Shown here: positions 19,450-29,118 of the stretch, in pieces
Layout of the letters: each line of letters starts with the position of its first letter
Position numbering within the stretch: the first letter of the stretch is position 1
Notes under the pieces: generated by a model
Database searches by the model: none
What the model saw: the letters and a program-made list of their open reading frames with translations, nothing else
Told to the model about the DNA's origin: nothing
Assembly: GCF_013410775.1 (NCBI RefSeq)
Contig: NZ_JACCFH010000001.1
Coordinates: forward strand, 1,426,001 to 1,490,000
DNA length: 64,000 nt
From: Sphaerotilus montanus
Lineage (GTDB): Bacteria; Pseudomonadota; Gammaproteobacteria; Burkholderiales; Burkholderiaceae_C
Reading direction: 5' to 3'
Made by a program: the position numbers and the translations under genes

Positions 19450-21252
19450 TCACTTGGCGTAAGCGGTTTCGCCGTGCGAGGTGATGTCCAGACCTTCGCG
19501 TTCGTCGTCTTCCGGCACGCGCAGGCCGATCACCAGATCCACGATCTTGTAGGCGATCACCGAGACCACGGCCGACCACACGACGGTCAGCATCACGGCC
19601 TTGGCCTGGATCCAGACCTGACCCGCGATCGAGTAGGCGTCCGGGGCGATCATGCCCACGGTCACCCAGTCGGCCACGGCGCTCGGGCCACCCAGGTTCG
19701 GCGAGTTGAACACGCCGGTCAGCAGGGCACCCAGGATGCCACCGACACCGTGCACGCCGAACACGTCCAGCGAGTCGTCGGCACCCAGCATGCGCTTGAG
19801 GCCATGCACGCCCCACAGGCAGACGAAGCCGGCGATGAGGCCGATGATCAGCGCACCCAGGATGCCGACGTTGCCAGCAGCCGGCGTGACCGCCACCAGG
19901 CCCGCCACGGCACCCGAAGCAGCACCCAGCATCGAGGCCTTGCCCTTCATCAGCGCCTCACCCATCGACCAGGCCAGAACGGCAGCGGCGGTGGCGATGA
20001 AGGTGTTGATGAACGCCAGTGCGGCGAAGTTGTTGGCTTCCAGGGCGGAGCCGGCGTTGAAGCCGAACCAGCCCACCCACAGCAGCGAGGCACCGACCAT
20101 GGTCAGCGTCAGCGAGTGCGGCGTGAACGCTTCGCGGCCGTAGCCGACGCGCTTGCCAACCATGTAGGAGCCGACCAGACCGGCCACGGCCGCGTTGATG
20201 TGCACCACGGTACCGCCAGCGAAGTCCAGCGCACCCCACTGCCAGATCAGACCGGCCTTGGCGGTCATCGCGTCAGCGACTTCCTTCGAGGCATAGGCAT
20301 CCGGACCCATCCAGTACCAGACCATGTGCGCGACCGGCGCATAGCTGAACGTGAACCACAGCACCATGAACATCAGCACAGCCGAGAACTTGATGCGTTC
20401 GGCGAAGGCGCCGACGATCAGGCAGCAGGTGATGCCGGCGAAGGTGGCCTGGAAGGCAGCGAACACGATCTCGGGGATGTAGACCCCCTTGCTGAACGTG
20501 GCAGCCGGCGCGAAGGTGCCGGCGACGTTGTCCCAGACGCCCTTCATGAACAGGCGGTCGAAGCCACCGATGAACGCATTGCCTTCGGTGAACGCCAGGC
20601 TGTAGCCGTAGACGAACCACAGCACGACGATCAGCGAGAACGTGACCATCACCTGCATCAGCACGGACAGCATGTTCTTCGAGCGCACCAGGCCGCCGTA
20701 GAACAGCGCCAGACCCGGCACCGTCATCAGGATGACCAGCAGCGTCGACAGCATCATCCAGGCGGTGTCGCCCTTGTCGATCTTCGGAGCCGGCGCAGCA
20801 GCGGGGGCGGCATCCGAAGCGGCAGGCGCTGCTTCAGCGGCCGCCGCGGGCGCAGCCACCTTGGCCAGCGTGATCTCGACACGGCGGGCCGCATCGCCCT
20901 CGCCGGCCGTGATGTCCTCGGGCTTCTGCAGCACGACGCGGGCCTCGTCGACGCCAGCCGCCTTCAGCGCCTCGCGCACGGCGAGGGCGCGCTGCTTGGC
21001 CAGTTCCTTGTTGACTTCCAGCGAGCCGGAGTTGTCGGCGAAGCCGGACAGCTGCACCTTGGCATCTGCGTTGGCAGCCAGGAAATCGGCCACGGCCTTC
21101 ATGGAGTCCGCGGTATCGGCGGCCACCTCGGCCTTGCCGGACTCGAACATCACCTTCGTGTCCGGAAAATCGGCGGCCAGTGCTGCGGGCGCGAAGCCCA
21201 GCATCCCGACCACCGTCATCAGCGCGACGAACCACGCGATCAGCTTCTTCAT
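19450..21252 (-). CDS. amtB: Ammonium transporter AmtB with N-terminal OmpA-like domain
   Basis: 600-residue inner-membrane ammonium channel with an added N-terminal domain. From ATG 21252 (GAGGAGAAC upstream): signal peptide 1-26 (cleavage after AALA), OmpA/MotB-like peptidoglycan-binding domain ~30-130 (VMFESGKAEV, GFADNSGSLEVN with Asp73, KQRA with Arg88, AARRVEI), an Ala/Pro linker ~131-160, then the Amt domain from ~161 with eleven predicted membrane segments. The twin channel histidines are expected in VHINAAVAG and FGVHGVGGILG. Amt proteins have a periplasmic N-terminus, so the extra domain would face the cell wall. Encoded 31 bases after glnK. Ordinary AmtB is about 400-450 residues, so the fusion is unusual. 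Confidence 0.93.
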   Translation of the reverse strand: MKKLIAWFVALMTVVGMLGFAPAALAADFPDTKVMFESGKAEVAADTADSMKAVADFLAANADAKVQLSGFADNSGSLEVNKELAKQRALAVREALKAAGVDEARVVLQKPEDITAGEGDAARRVEITLAKVAAPAAAAEAAPAASDAAPAAAPAPKIDKGDTAWMMLSTLLVILMTVPGLALFYGGLVRSKNMLSVLMQVMVTFSLIVVLWFVYGYSLAFTEGNAFIGGFDRLFMKGVWDNVAGTFAPAATFSKGVYIPEIVFAAFQATFAGITCCLIVGAFAERIKFSAVLMFMVLWFTFSYAPVAHMVWYWMGPDAYASKEVADAMTAKAGLIWQWGALDFAGGTVVHINAAVAGLVGSYMVGKRVGYGREAFTPHSLTLTMVGASLLWVGWFGFNAGSALEANNFAALAFINTFIATAAAVLAWSMGEALMKGKASMLGAASGAVAGLVAVTPAAGNVGILGALIIGLIAGFVCLWGVHGLKRMLGADDSLDVFGVHGVGGILGALLTGVFNSPNLGGPSAVADWVTVGMIAPDAYSIAGQVWIQAKAVMLTVVWSAVVSVIAYKIVDLVIGLRVPEDDEREGLDITSHGETAYAK

Positions 21253-21283
21253 TTGGTGTTCTCCTCGTTCCTGTGGCGAGCGC

Positions 21284-21697
<414 letters not shown>

Positions 21698-21747
21698 TCA
21701 CTTGAAACATCCCGTGACGGCCACCAGATCGCGCGCGACACCCCCGA

Positions 21748-21764
21748 TGCACCGGCTTGGTGTT
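21748..21764. promoter_or_regulatory. NtrC-binding site, proximal
   Basis: TGCACC-GGCTT-GGTGTT; one half matches the NtrC consensus TGCACC-N5-GGTGCA fully and the other lacks one or two bases. Centre about 85 bases upstream of the predicted glnK start. Confidence 0.65.
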
Positions 21765-21771
21765 TCCGCGA

Positions 21772-21788
21772 TGCACAGCATTGGTGCA
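21772..21788. promoter_or_regulatory. NtrC-binding site, distal
   Basis: TGCACA-GCATT-GGTGCA, a nearly perfect NtrC dyad, centre about 109 bases upstream of the predicted glnK start and 24 bases from the proximal site, a spacing suited to cooperative enhancer binding. Confidence 0.75.
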
Positions 21789-21886
21789 TCTCCCCCATCA
21801 GGGTGAGTTCCGAACCGTGCGGACCTGCGCAGAATGGACGGCACCGCTGCGCCCCCGCACCGTTCCGACCCGGACCACGCACCACC

Positions 21887-23401
21887 ATGTCACTCGCGAT
21901 CGTCCACAGCCGCGCCCTGCTCGGCCTGCAAGCCCCGGCGGTGACGGTCGAGGTCCACCTCGCCAACGGCCTGCCCAGCTTCACGCTGGTCGGGCTGGCC
22001 GACACCGAAGTCAAGGAGTCGCGCGAGCGGGTGCGCGCTGCGCTGCAAAACAGCGGGCTCGAATTCCCCCACAACAAGCGGATCACAGTGAACCTGGCAC
22101 CGGCCGATCTACCCAAGGAGGGTGGCCGCTTCGACCTGCCGATCGCGCTGGGCATCCTCGCCGCCGCCGGTCACATCGACCCGGCGATGCTGGAGACGCT
22201 GGAGCTGGCGGGCGAGCTGTCGCTGGCCGGGGATCTGCGCCCCGTGCGCGGCGCCCTGGCGATGGCACTCGCGCTGCAGCGGGGCGGCGCGCGGCGCACG
22301 CTGGTGCTGCCCCGCGCCAGCGCCGAGGAGGCTGCGCGCGTGCCGGGCCTCCCCCTGCGCTGCGCGGACCATCTGATGGACGTCGTCCACGCGCTGCAGC
22401 CCGGCGACGACTGCGTGCCGCTGCGCGCACCGCAGCCGCCACCCGGTCGCCCGCAGGCTCCGCTGCCGGATCTGCGTGACGTGCGCGGTCAGGTCGTCGC
22501 CAAGCGGGCACTGGAAATCGCCGCCGCCGGCCAGCACAGCGTGCTGTTGGTCGGGCCGCCCGGAACGGGCAAGTCCATGCTGGCCCAGCGCCTCATCGGC
22601 CTCTTGCCGCCGCTGGAGGAAACGCAGGCGCTGGAGTCGGCTGCGGTCCTCAGTCTGGCCGGGCGGTTCGATCCCGGGACCTGGTCACAGCGGGTGCTGC
22701 GGTCCCCCCACCATTCCGCTTCCTCGGTGGCACTCGTGGGCGGAGGTTCTCCTCCACGACCAGGCGAGATCTCGCTGGCCCACCACGGCGTGCTCTTTCT
22801 CGACGAGCTGCCGGAGTTCCCGCGGGCCGCGCTCGAAGCACTGCGCGAGCCGCTGGAGAACGGCCGCATCACCATCTCGCGTGCCGCCCAGCAGGCCGAG
22901 TTCCCGGCACGCTGCCAGCTCGTCGCGGCGATGAACCCGTGTCCGTGCGGCATGCTCGGCTCGACCATGCGCGCCTGCCGCTGCACGCCCGAAGCCATCG
23001 CGCGCTACCAGGGCCGGCTGTCGGGGCCGCTGCTGGACCGGATCGACCTGCGGGGCGAGGTGCTGGCGATCGCGCCGGAAGAGCTGTCCTCGGCGCCCGA
23101 CGGCGAGCCGAGCGCCGCCATCGCCGAACGGGTCGTGGCCGCCCGGCAGCGCCAGCAGGCCCGCCAGGGAGTCTGCAATGCCGAGCTGGACGCTGGCGTG
23201 CTGGCAGACCACTGCCGGGCGCAGTCGGCCGCCACACAGTTCCTGAACACCGCCGCCGCCCGCCTGGGCTGGTCGGGCCGCAGCCTGCACCGGGTGATGC
23301 GCGTGGCGCGCACGGTGGCCGATCTGGCCGGCGCGGCCGACACCGAGATCGGCCACATCGCCGAGGCGATCCAGCTGCGCCGCGCCCTGCCCGGGCGGTG
23401 A
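21887..23401 (+). CDS. comM: ComM/YifB-family AAA+ ATPase (Mg-chelatase-like)
   Basis: 504 residues. The N-terminal Lon-like domain (SLAIVHSRALLG, VEVHLANGLPSFTLVGL, RVRAALQNSG) is followed by an AAA+ ATPase with Walker A VGPPGTGKSML (Lys ~229), Walker B VLFLDELPEF, and the zinc-binding-like CPCG...CRC cluster (AMNPCPCGMLGS). ComM homologues are helicases that extend recombination joints during natural transformation. ATG 21887 follows an unsupported upstream extension that would start inside the NtrC region. Divergent from glnK, convergent with the GST gene. Confidence 0.94.
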   Translation: MSLAIVHSRALLGLQAPAVTVEVHLANGLPSFTLVGLADTEVKESRERVRAALQNSGLEFPHNKRITVNLAPADLPKEGGRFDLPIALGILAAAGHIDPAMLETLELAGELSLAGDLRPVRGALAMALALQRGGARRTLVLPRASAEEAARVPGLPLRCADHLMDVVHALQPGDDCVPLRAPQPPPGRPQAPLPDLRDVRGQVVAKRALEIAAAGQHSVLLVGPPGTGKSMLAQRLIGLLPPLEETQALESAAVLSLAGRFDPGTWSQRVLRSPHHSASSVALVGGGSPPRPGEISLAHHGVLFLDELPEFPRAALEALREPLENGRITISRAAQQAEFPARCQLVAAMNPCPCGMLGSTMRACRCTPEAIARYQGRLSGPLLDRIDLRGEVLAIAPEELSSAPDGEPSAAIAERVVAARQRQQARQGVCNAELDAGVLADHCRAQSAATQFLNTAAARLGWSGRSLHRVMRVARTVADLAGAADTEIGHIAEAIQLRRALPGR

Positions 23402-23409
23402 TCGCGACG

Positions 23410-24105
23410 TCAGGCCGGCGCGTTGCCCAGCGCAGCCAGCTGCGCGGCGCGCTGCTGGTCGGCCTTGCGGTCGGCGGCCACCTTCTGCGCGGTCGGGCGT
23501 TGTTCGATCAGCTTGACGTAGCCCTTCCAGTCCACGCCCTGCGCCGCCAGCAGATCCTCGCCGCAGACCAGCTTGGTCGACATCGCCACCAGCGGCAGGT
23601 GCGCCACGGCCGTGCAGTCGGCCAGCGTGAAGGTGTCACCCGCCACGTACGGCGCAAACCGGGCCAGGCGCTTGAACGCCGCGATGTTCTTCTCCAGCTG
23701 CCCCCGCGCCTTGGCGATCACGCCGTCCGACACCTTGCCGCCGAAAAACGCCTGCGCATAGAGCATGCGGGCCACCAGCTCCAGGTGGATGTCCATGAAC
23801 AGCGACAGCTCGCGCACCTTGGCCGCGGCAAACGGATCGGCCGGCAGCAGCGGCACGGCAGGATAGGCCGCCTCCAGGTAGTCGACGATCACCGCGCTCT
23901 CGCACAGCGGGCCATGCTCGGTCACCAGATAGGGCAGCTTGCCGAGCGGGGAGTTCACCAGCACGTCCTCGCCGCCCCGCGGCAGCACCACCACCTCCTC
24001 GAACGGCAGGCCCTTCTCCAGCAGGACCAGCTTGACCTTGTTGTAGTAGTTGGACAGGGCAAAGCCGTGCAGGCGCAGGACAGGGGCGGTGGTGGATGCG
24101 GTCAT
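23410..24105 (-). CDS. Glutathione S-transferase family protein
   Basis: 231 residues, cytosolic. Thioredoxin-like N-terminal domain with ALSNYYNKVKLVLLEKGLPFE and the glutathione-binding cis-Pro/ES motif (GKLPYLVTEHGPLCESAVIVDYLE), followed by an all-helical C-terminal domain. Substrate not predictable. gshA in the same region supplies glutathione in principle, but there is no operon link. Divergent from rfaE2 with about 90 bases between starts. Confidence 0.9.
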   Translation of the reverse strand: MTASTTAPVLRLHGFALSNYYNKVKLVLLEKGLPFEEVVVLPRGGEDVLVNSPLGKLPYLVTEHGPLCESAVIVDYLEAAYPAVPLLPADPFAAAKVRELSLFMDIHLELVARMLYAQAFFGGKVSDGVIAKARGQLEKNIAAFKRLARFAPYVAGDTFTLADCTAVAHLPLVAMSTKLVCGEDLLAAQGVDWKGYVKLIEQRPTAQKVAADRKADQQRAAQLAALGNAPA

Positions 24106-24194
24106 CGGGGTCTCCGTGGTGGTGTGGGGCGGACTTCGGGCACTCTAGTCGCCGCACCGGCCACCGGCAGTAACTGCGGCGACAATCCCGCCCC

Positions 24195-24695
24195 ATGAAC
24201 GACGCCCCTGCCCTGCCCGCGCTCCCCGCCTTTTTCGACAAGCTCTGCCGGCGCGAGGACCTGCCCGCGCGGCTGGCGGCGCTGCCGCGGCCGATGGTGT
24301 TCACCAACGGCGTGTTCGACCTGCTGCACCGCGGCCATGTGACCTATCTGGCGCAGGCACGTGCGCTCGGCGCCAGTCTCGTGCTCGGCCTGAACAGCGA
24401 CGCCTCGGCCCGCGGCCTGGGCAAGGGCCCGGACCGTCCGCTCAACGCCGAAGCCGACCGCGCCTGCGTGCTGGCCGCACTGGAGAGCATCAGCCTGGTC
24501 GTGCTGTTCGACGAGCCGACCCCCTGCACGCTGCTGCAGGCCATCCGGCCCGACGTCTACGTCAAGGGCGGTGACTACGACATCGAGGCGCTCGAAGAGA
24601 CGCGCCTCGTGCGCAGCTGGGGCGGCCGGGCACAGGCGCTGTCCTTCGTCGATGGCTACTCGACCACCGCCCTCGTCCGCCGCATCCGCGCCTGA
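24195..24695 (+). CDS. rfaE2: D-glycero-beta-D-manno-heptose 1-phosphate adenylyltransferase
   Basis: 166-residue nucleotidyltransferase activating heptose for the lipopolysaccharide inner core. The HxGH-type motif is in FTNGVFDLLHRGHVTYL, followed by LNSDASARGLGKG(P)DRP and KGGDYD. It corresponds to the C-terminal half of the bifunctional E. coli HldE; here it is a separate gene, usual in betaproteobacteria, and the kinase half is not in the window. Followed by rsmE after 28 bases. Confidence 0.92.
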   Translation: MNDAPALPALPAFFDKLCRREDLPARLAALPRPMVFTNGVFDLLHRGHVTYLAQARALGASLVLGLNSDASARGLGKGPDRPLNAEADRACVLAALESISLVVLFDEPTPCTLLQAIRPDVYVKGGDYDIEALEETRLVRSWGGRAQALSFVDGYSTTALVRRIRA

Positions 24696-24723
24696 GCCCC
24701 TCCTCCCCGACCGCACACCCACC

Positions 24724-25479
24724 ATGCCCGCCCGTCTCTATCTGGATGCGCCGCTGAGCGCCGATGCCGAACTCGCCCTGCCCGCCGGTGCGGCCCGCCA
24801 TGTACAGGTGCTGCGCCTGCAGCCGGGCGAGGAGATCACCCTGTTCAATGGCCAGGGCGGCGAGTGGCGCGCGGAGATCGTGCGCATGGGCCGCCAGTCG
24901 GTCGAGGTGCGGGTGACGGCGCACGATCCGGTCGAGCGCGAACTGCCGATCGCCGTGACGCTGGTGGCGGGCATGCCGGCCAACGACCGCTTCGACTGGC
25001 TGATCGAGAAGGCGACCGAGCTGGGCGCGGCGGCGATCGAGCCGGTGGTGTGCGAGCGTTCGGTGCTGCGGCTGTCGGGCGAGCGGGCCGAGCGCAAGCG
25101 GGAACACTGGCAGGCGGTCGCCGTGGCAGCGGCCGAGCAGAGCGGGCGCACCCGCGTGCCGCTGATCGCGCCGGTGCGCACCCTGTCGCAGGCCGCGGCA
25201 CTGGCGGCCGCTGACGCGGACACCCCCAACTGGTTGCTGAGTCTGGCCGAGGCCGTGCCCATGGCCAGACGGATGGCGCAGGACCTCGGTGGCGGTGTCG
25301 GGCGACTGCGGGTCTACAGTGGTCCGGAAGGTGGGTTCAGTCCGGCGGAGGAAACCCTGGTGCGCGGCATCGGCGCGCGGGCCATCAGCCTGGGAACACG
25401 GGTACTGCGGTCGGAAACTGCCCCACTGGCGGTGCTGGCAGCCCTGGGTCTCACGCCACCCAGCGACCGGGCGAGCTGA
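24724..25479 (+). CDS. rsmE: 16S rRNA (uracil-1498-N3)-methyltransferase
   Basis: 251-residue SPOUT methyltransferase that modifies U1498 in the decoding region. N-terminal PUA-like part (RHVQVLRLQPGEEITLFNGQGGEW), then the knotted SAM site with EKATELGAAAIEP, SERSVLR-like segment, and GPEGGFSPAEETL and LGTRVLRSETAPLAVLAALG. The last 29 bases overlap the convergent HTH gene. Start ATG at 24724; upstream frame overlaps rfaE2 and is not used. Confidence 0.94.
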   Translation: MPARLYLDAPLSADAELALPAGAARHVQVLRLQPGEEITLFNGQGGEWRAEIVRMGRQSVEVRVTAHDPVERELPIAVTLVAGMPANDRFDWLIEKATELGAAAIEPVVCERSVLRLSGERAERKREHWQAVAVAAAEQSGRTRVPLIAPVRTLSQAAALAAADADTPNWLLSLAEAVPMARRMAQDLGGGVGRLRVYSGPEGGFSPAEETLVRGIGARAISLGTRVLRSETAPLAVLAALGLTPPSDRAS

Positions 25480-25750
25480 AGCGCGAGCGACCTTGGGGCA
25501 CCTCGGGCGGCCCCAGCGGCGCAGCGGCACTGTCGGGCATCTCGGCACGCTCCACCAGTTCGCGCACGAAGGTCCAGATCACCGGGTCCAGTTCGATCGA
25601 ACCCGGCTCGCCCGTGCGCTTGAGCCAGTCGTCCAGCCGGCGACGCGATGCCCCCAGCCGACGGGCGAACTGGTCCGGGTCCATCTCCATGCGCTGCATC
25701 GCTTCCAGCAGAAAAGCTTGTTGGGACTTGGGTTTTCTGTGTAGTGACAT
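25451..25750 (-). CDS. Small helix-turn-helix protein
   Basis: 99 residues. MSLHRKPKSQQAFLLEAM at the start, then DQFARRLGASRRRLDDWLKR, which reads as an XRE-like helix-turn-helix, and ELDPVIWTFVRELVERAEMP. A DNA-binding regulator is likely; its target is unknown. The 3' end overlaps rsmE by 29 bases on the opposite strand, so the last codons are shared antisense. Similar short proteins are conserved in related bacteria as far as I recall, without assigned role. Confidence 0.65.
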   Translation of the reverse strand: MSLHRKPKSQQAFLLEAMQRMEMDPDQFARRLGASRRRLDDWLKRTGEPGSIELDPVIWTFVRELVERAEMPDSAAAPLGPPEVPQGRSRFSSPGRWVA

Positions 25751-25849
25751 GGGAGGTATCCAGAAATGCAAATTCAGTCTAACGTCCCGCACCCCTGAAG
25801 CGTGCAGTCAGACCGAAGTTGTTGCAACTCGAAGCAACAGGCTTCGTGC

Positions 25850-26752
25850 TCACATTACAACTTGGTGCTCACCGCCCAAAGCCTCGATCAGGGCCGTCAA
25901 CCCATGCGTCAATTCCGTGGTGATGATGGCGACATCGGCATCGAATCGCTCTTCGGCGCTGCCATCCGTGTCCAGGACGCCATCCAGGAACTCGATCTTG
26001 CGCAACTGCATCCCCTCGGTCAGCACGAAGGAGACGCGGCCATTCCAGGTCATCGCCAGCCGGGTGGGCATCTTGCCCTGCGTGATGTGCTGGCGCACCT
26101 CGTCGGTGTCCAGCGGGTGACGGGCATAGCGCACCACCGACTTCATCTCGTCACTGGACTTCAGCTCGCATTCCCGGTCGACCGTGAAATCGGCCGCCGG
26201 CTCGCCGGTGAGCAGCCAGTCGGCCATCACGGCAGCGGGTGACTCCTGGGTGTGCAGCGCCCGGACGGACAGGCCGTCGAGCGCCTTGACCAGCAGCGTC
26301 ACCACCTCGTCGGCCCGACCCGGGCTGCTGGTGTCGAGCACCAGGAAGCCGGTGTCCGGCGACAGCCACACGTTGACGGCCGAGCGCTTGGTGAACGCCA
26401 TCGGCAGCAACTCCAGCGTGGCCTGCTCCTTGAGTTCCTTGGTCTGCTTGCGACCGGGCTTGCGACCGGTCTCGCGCTCGATGCGGGCGGCGATCTCGTC
26501 GATGCGGCGCTTGACCACCGAACCCGGCAGCACCCGCTGCTCGATCATCAGCCGCATCAGCCACTGCCCGCGCACGGTCTCGGCCAGCGGCGCCTCGGCC
26601 GGCCCGCGGGGCGGCACCCAGCCAGCCGATTCCTCCTGCGTCGAGCCACACTCGACGAAGCGGGCCTTCTCCAGCCCGGCCTCGATCTGTTCGAGCGATG
26701 CCGACCAGCCCGGCTCCATGCGAAACACCGTCAGATTCTTGAACGTGAACAC
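25850..26752 (-). CDS. rdgC: Recombination-associated protein RdgC
   Basis: 300 residues with a GTG start at 26752 (reads FTFKNLTVFRME, matching the family start WFKNLMVYR) and AAGGAAG just upstream; the longer frame to 26824 is not supported. RdgC forms a dimeric ring on double-stranded DNA and limits RecA filament formation. Typical segments are PPRG near residue 50, KRSAVNVWLSPDTGFLVLD and ECELKSSDEMKSVVRY. Length matches E. coli RdgC (303). Confidence 0.92.
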   Translation of the reverse strand: MFTFKNLTVFRMEPGWSASLEQIEAGLEKARFVECGSTQEESAGWVPPRGPAEAPLAETVRGQWLMRLMIEQRVLPGSVVKRRIDEIAARIERETGRKPGRKQTKELKEQATLELLPMAFTKRSAVNVWLSPDTGFLVLDTSSPGRADEVVTLLVKALDGLSVRALHTQESPAAVMADWLLTGEPAADFTVDRECELKSSDEMKSVVRYARHPLDTDEVRQHITQGKMPTRLAMTWNGRVSFVLTEGMQLRKIEFLDGVLDTDGSAEERFDADVAIITTELTHGLTALIEALGGEHQVVM

Positions 26753-26883
26753 GCAGCTTCCTTCTCCAAAAGTCTTGATTGTCGGCGCCCCTGCACTTGC
26801 AGGTCCACCCGATGAACGTGTCACGGATGTGCCGGATTCGGGGATCTATAGGTCGAACACAGTGGCAGGTCATGCAAAAAACG

Positions 26884-26936
26884 CATGTAACCACCATGTA
26901 ATGCAGAGATACCCCCGCCTACACTGACCGCGGGGG
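26884..26936 (+). promoter_or_regulatory. Direct repeat and hairpin upstream of pckG
   Basis: CATGTAA at 26884 and again at 26895, an 11-base period (one helical turn) suggesting a regulator site. Further on, CCCCCGC (26912-26918) and GCGGGGG (26930-26936) can pair around an 11-base loop in the pckG leader. No clear -35/-10 pair was recognised in the 247-base gap. Confidence 0.35.
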
Positions 26937-26999
26937 CATCCCGAAAGCAGCGCGGCGCACTGTTTTCGAGATGCCTTTTTTCAACATAGGAGCCTCTCG

Positions 27000-28871
27000 A
27001 TGAACCAACCCCTGATGGCCGGCGTGAACGTCAACGCCCCCTCCTTCGTCAAGAACGCCAAGCTGATCGCCTGGGTCGCCGAGATCGCTGCCCTGACGCA
27101 GCCCGCCGCCATCTACTGGTGCGACGGCAGTGTGGAAGAGTATGACCGCCTGTGCCAGCAACTGGTCGATGCCGGCACGTTCAAGAAGCTCAACCCGGCC
27201 AAGCGCCCGAACAGCTTCCTGGCCTGCTCCGACCCGAGCGACGTCGCCCGCGTCGAAGACCGCACCTACATCTGCTCGGCCGCCAAGGAAAACGCCGGCC
27301 CGACCAACAACTGGATGGCCCCGGCCGAGATGCGTGCGCTGCTGCAGACCGGCGACACCCCGCTGTTCAAGGGCAGCATGAAGGGCCGCACGATGTACGT
27401 CGTGCCCTTCTCGATGGGCCCGCTCGGCTCGCCGATCGCCCACATCGGCATCGAACTCTCGGACAGCCCGTATGTGGCCGTCAACATGCGCATCATGACC
27501 CGCATGGGCAAGGCCGTGTACGACGTACTCGGCACCGATGGCGACTTCGTGCCCTGCGTCCACACCGTCGGCGCGCCGCTGGAAGCCGGCCAGCAGGACG
27601 TGACCTGGCCGTGCAGCAAGACCAAGTACATCGTCCACTACCCCGAGACGCGCGAGATCTGGTCCTACGGCTCGGGCTACGGCGGCAACGCGCTGCTGGG
27701 CAAGAAGTGCTTCGCGCTGCGCATCGCCTCCAACATGGGCCGCGACCAGGGCTGGCTGGCCGAGCACATGCTGATCCTGGGCGTGACCTCGCCGGAAGGC
27801 AAGAAGAGCCACGTCGCCGCCGCGTTCCCGTCGGCCTGCGGCAAGACCAACTTCGCCATGCTGATCCCGCCGGCCGAGCTGGGCGACTGGAAGGTCACCA
27901 CCATCGGTGACGACATCGCCTGGATCAAGCCGGTCAACGGCCAGCTGCGCGCGATCAACCCGGAAGCTGGCTACTTCGGCGTCGCCCCGGGCACCAACTT
28001 CAAGACCAACCCGAACTGCATGGCGTCGCTGGACAAGGACGTCATCTTCACCAACGTCGCGCTGACCGACGACGGCGACGTGTGGTGGGAAGGCATGACC
28101 GACGAGCTGCCCTCGCACCTGATCGACTGGCAGGGCAAGGACTGGACGCCGGAAACCGCCCGTGGCGCCGACGGCAAGCTGCGCCCCGCCGCGCACCCGA
28201 ACGCCCGCTTCACCGTGGCCGCTACCAACAACCCGGCGCTCGACCCCGAGTGGGACAACCCGGCCGGTGTGGCGATCGACGCCTTCATCTTCGGTGGCCG
28301 CCGCTCGACCACCGTGCCGCTGGCGACCGAAGCCCGCAACTGGGTGGAAGGCGTCTACATGGCCGCCACGATGGGCTCGGAAACGACCGCTGCCGCCGCC
28401 GGCCAGATGGGCGTCGTGCGCCGCGACCCGTTCGCGATGCTGCCGTTCACCGGCTACAACATGAGCGACTACTTCCAGCACTGGCTGAACGTCGGCGCCA
28501 AGCTCGAAGCCGAAGGCGCCACGCTGCCGGCCATCTACTGCGTCAACTGGTTCCGCAAGGGTGCGGACGGCAAGTTCGTGTGGCCGGGCTACGGCGACAA
28601 CGCCCGCGTCATGCAGTGGATGCTGGGCCGCCTCGAAGGCACGGCCGGCGGTTCGGAAAACATCTTCGGTGTCAGCCCGAACTACGGCGACCTGAACTGG
28701 ACCGGCCTGAACTTCAGCCAGGCCCAGTTCGACAGCGTCATCGGCATCGACCACGCCGCCTGGCAGCAGGAAATGAAGCTGCACGGCGAGCTGTTCGAGC
28801 AGCTGGCCCACAACCTGCCCGCCGAACTGAAGGCCACCAAGGCCGCGATCGAAGCCAAGCTGAACGCCTGA
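27000..28871 (+). CDS. pckG: Phosphoenolpyruvate carboxykinase (GTP)
   Basis: Converts oxaloacetate and GTP to phosphoenolpyruvate for gluconeogenesis; 623 residues, the size of the GTP-dependent class. The reactive cysteine lies in the P-loop [12 protein letters not shown] (Cys ~280), Mn2+ and GTP sites are in DDIAWIK and [14 protein letters not shown], and RRSTTVPL with WNHGV-like segments follow. ATG at 27000 follows a good GGAG (AGGAGCC) site. Own transcription unit with a strong terminator after the stop. Confidence 0.97.
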   Translation: MNQPLMAGVNVNAPSFVKNAKLIAWVAEIAALTQPAAIYWCDGSVEEYDRLCQQLVDAGTFKKLNPAKRPNSFLACSDPSDVARVEDRTYICSAAKENAGPTNNWMAPAEMRALLQTGDTPLFKGSMKGRTMYVVPFSMGPLGSPIAHIGIELSDSPYVAVNMRIMTRMGKAVYDVLGTDGDFVPCVHTVGAPLEAGQQDVTWPCSKTKYIVHYPETREIWSYGSGYGGNALLGKKCFALRIASNMGRDQGWLAEHMLILGVTSPEGKKSHVAAAFPSACGKTNFAMLIPPAELGDWKVTTIGDDIAWIKPVNGQLRAINPEAGYFGVAPGTNFKTNPNCMASLDKDVIFTNVALTDDGDVWWEGMTDELPSHLIDWQGKDWTPETARGADGKLRPAAHPNARFTVAATNNPALDPEWDNPAGVAIDAFIFGGRRSTTVPLATEARNWVEGVYMAATMGSETTAAAAGQMGVVRRDPFAMLPFTGYNMSDYFQHWLNVGAKLEAEGATLPAIYCVNWFRKGADGKFVWPGYGDNARVMQWMLGRLEGTAGGSENIFGVSPNYGDLNWTGLNFSQAQFDSVIGIDHAAWQQEMKLHGELFEQLAHNLPAELKATKAAIEAKLNA

Positions 28872-28913
28872 TCTTCCGGCATGACCCGGGGCACCCGCCC
28901 CAGGATCCGACTG

Positions 28914-28942
28914 AAACCCGCCGCGCCCCGGCGGGTTTTTTC
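28914..28942 (+). terminator. Terminator of pckG
   Basis: AAACCCGCCG, loop CGCCC, CGGCGGG followed by TTTTTT. Strong rho-independent terminator about 45 bases after the pckG stop. Confidence 0.92.
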
Positions 28943-29118
28943 TTGCCCGGAACCGGCTCCATCTGATACCAGACGTTACTGTGGCAACTGCCTGACGAAA
29001 ACACTGCACAGCCCCCGGCAACGTGGGAAAGTTCCGAGGCTGATCCTGCTTCCCCCGGAAGCCAACCCATCGGTCGTGCTGCAGCAGCATCCAGCCGACC
29101 GGCGTTGAAGGAGTTGCC

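Noticed and set aside
28943-29118. Possible cobalamin-type riboswitch before the small 82-residue gene
   Set aside because: A few short GC blocks suggested structure, but no conserved B12-box order could be found on either strand.
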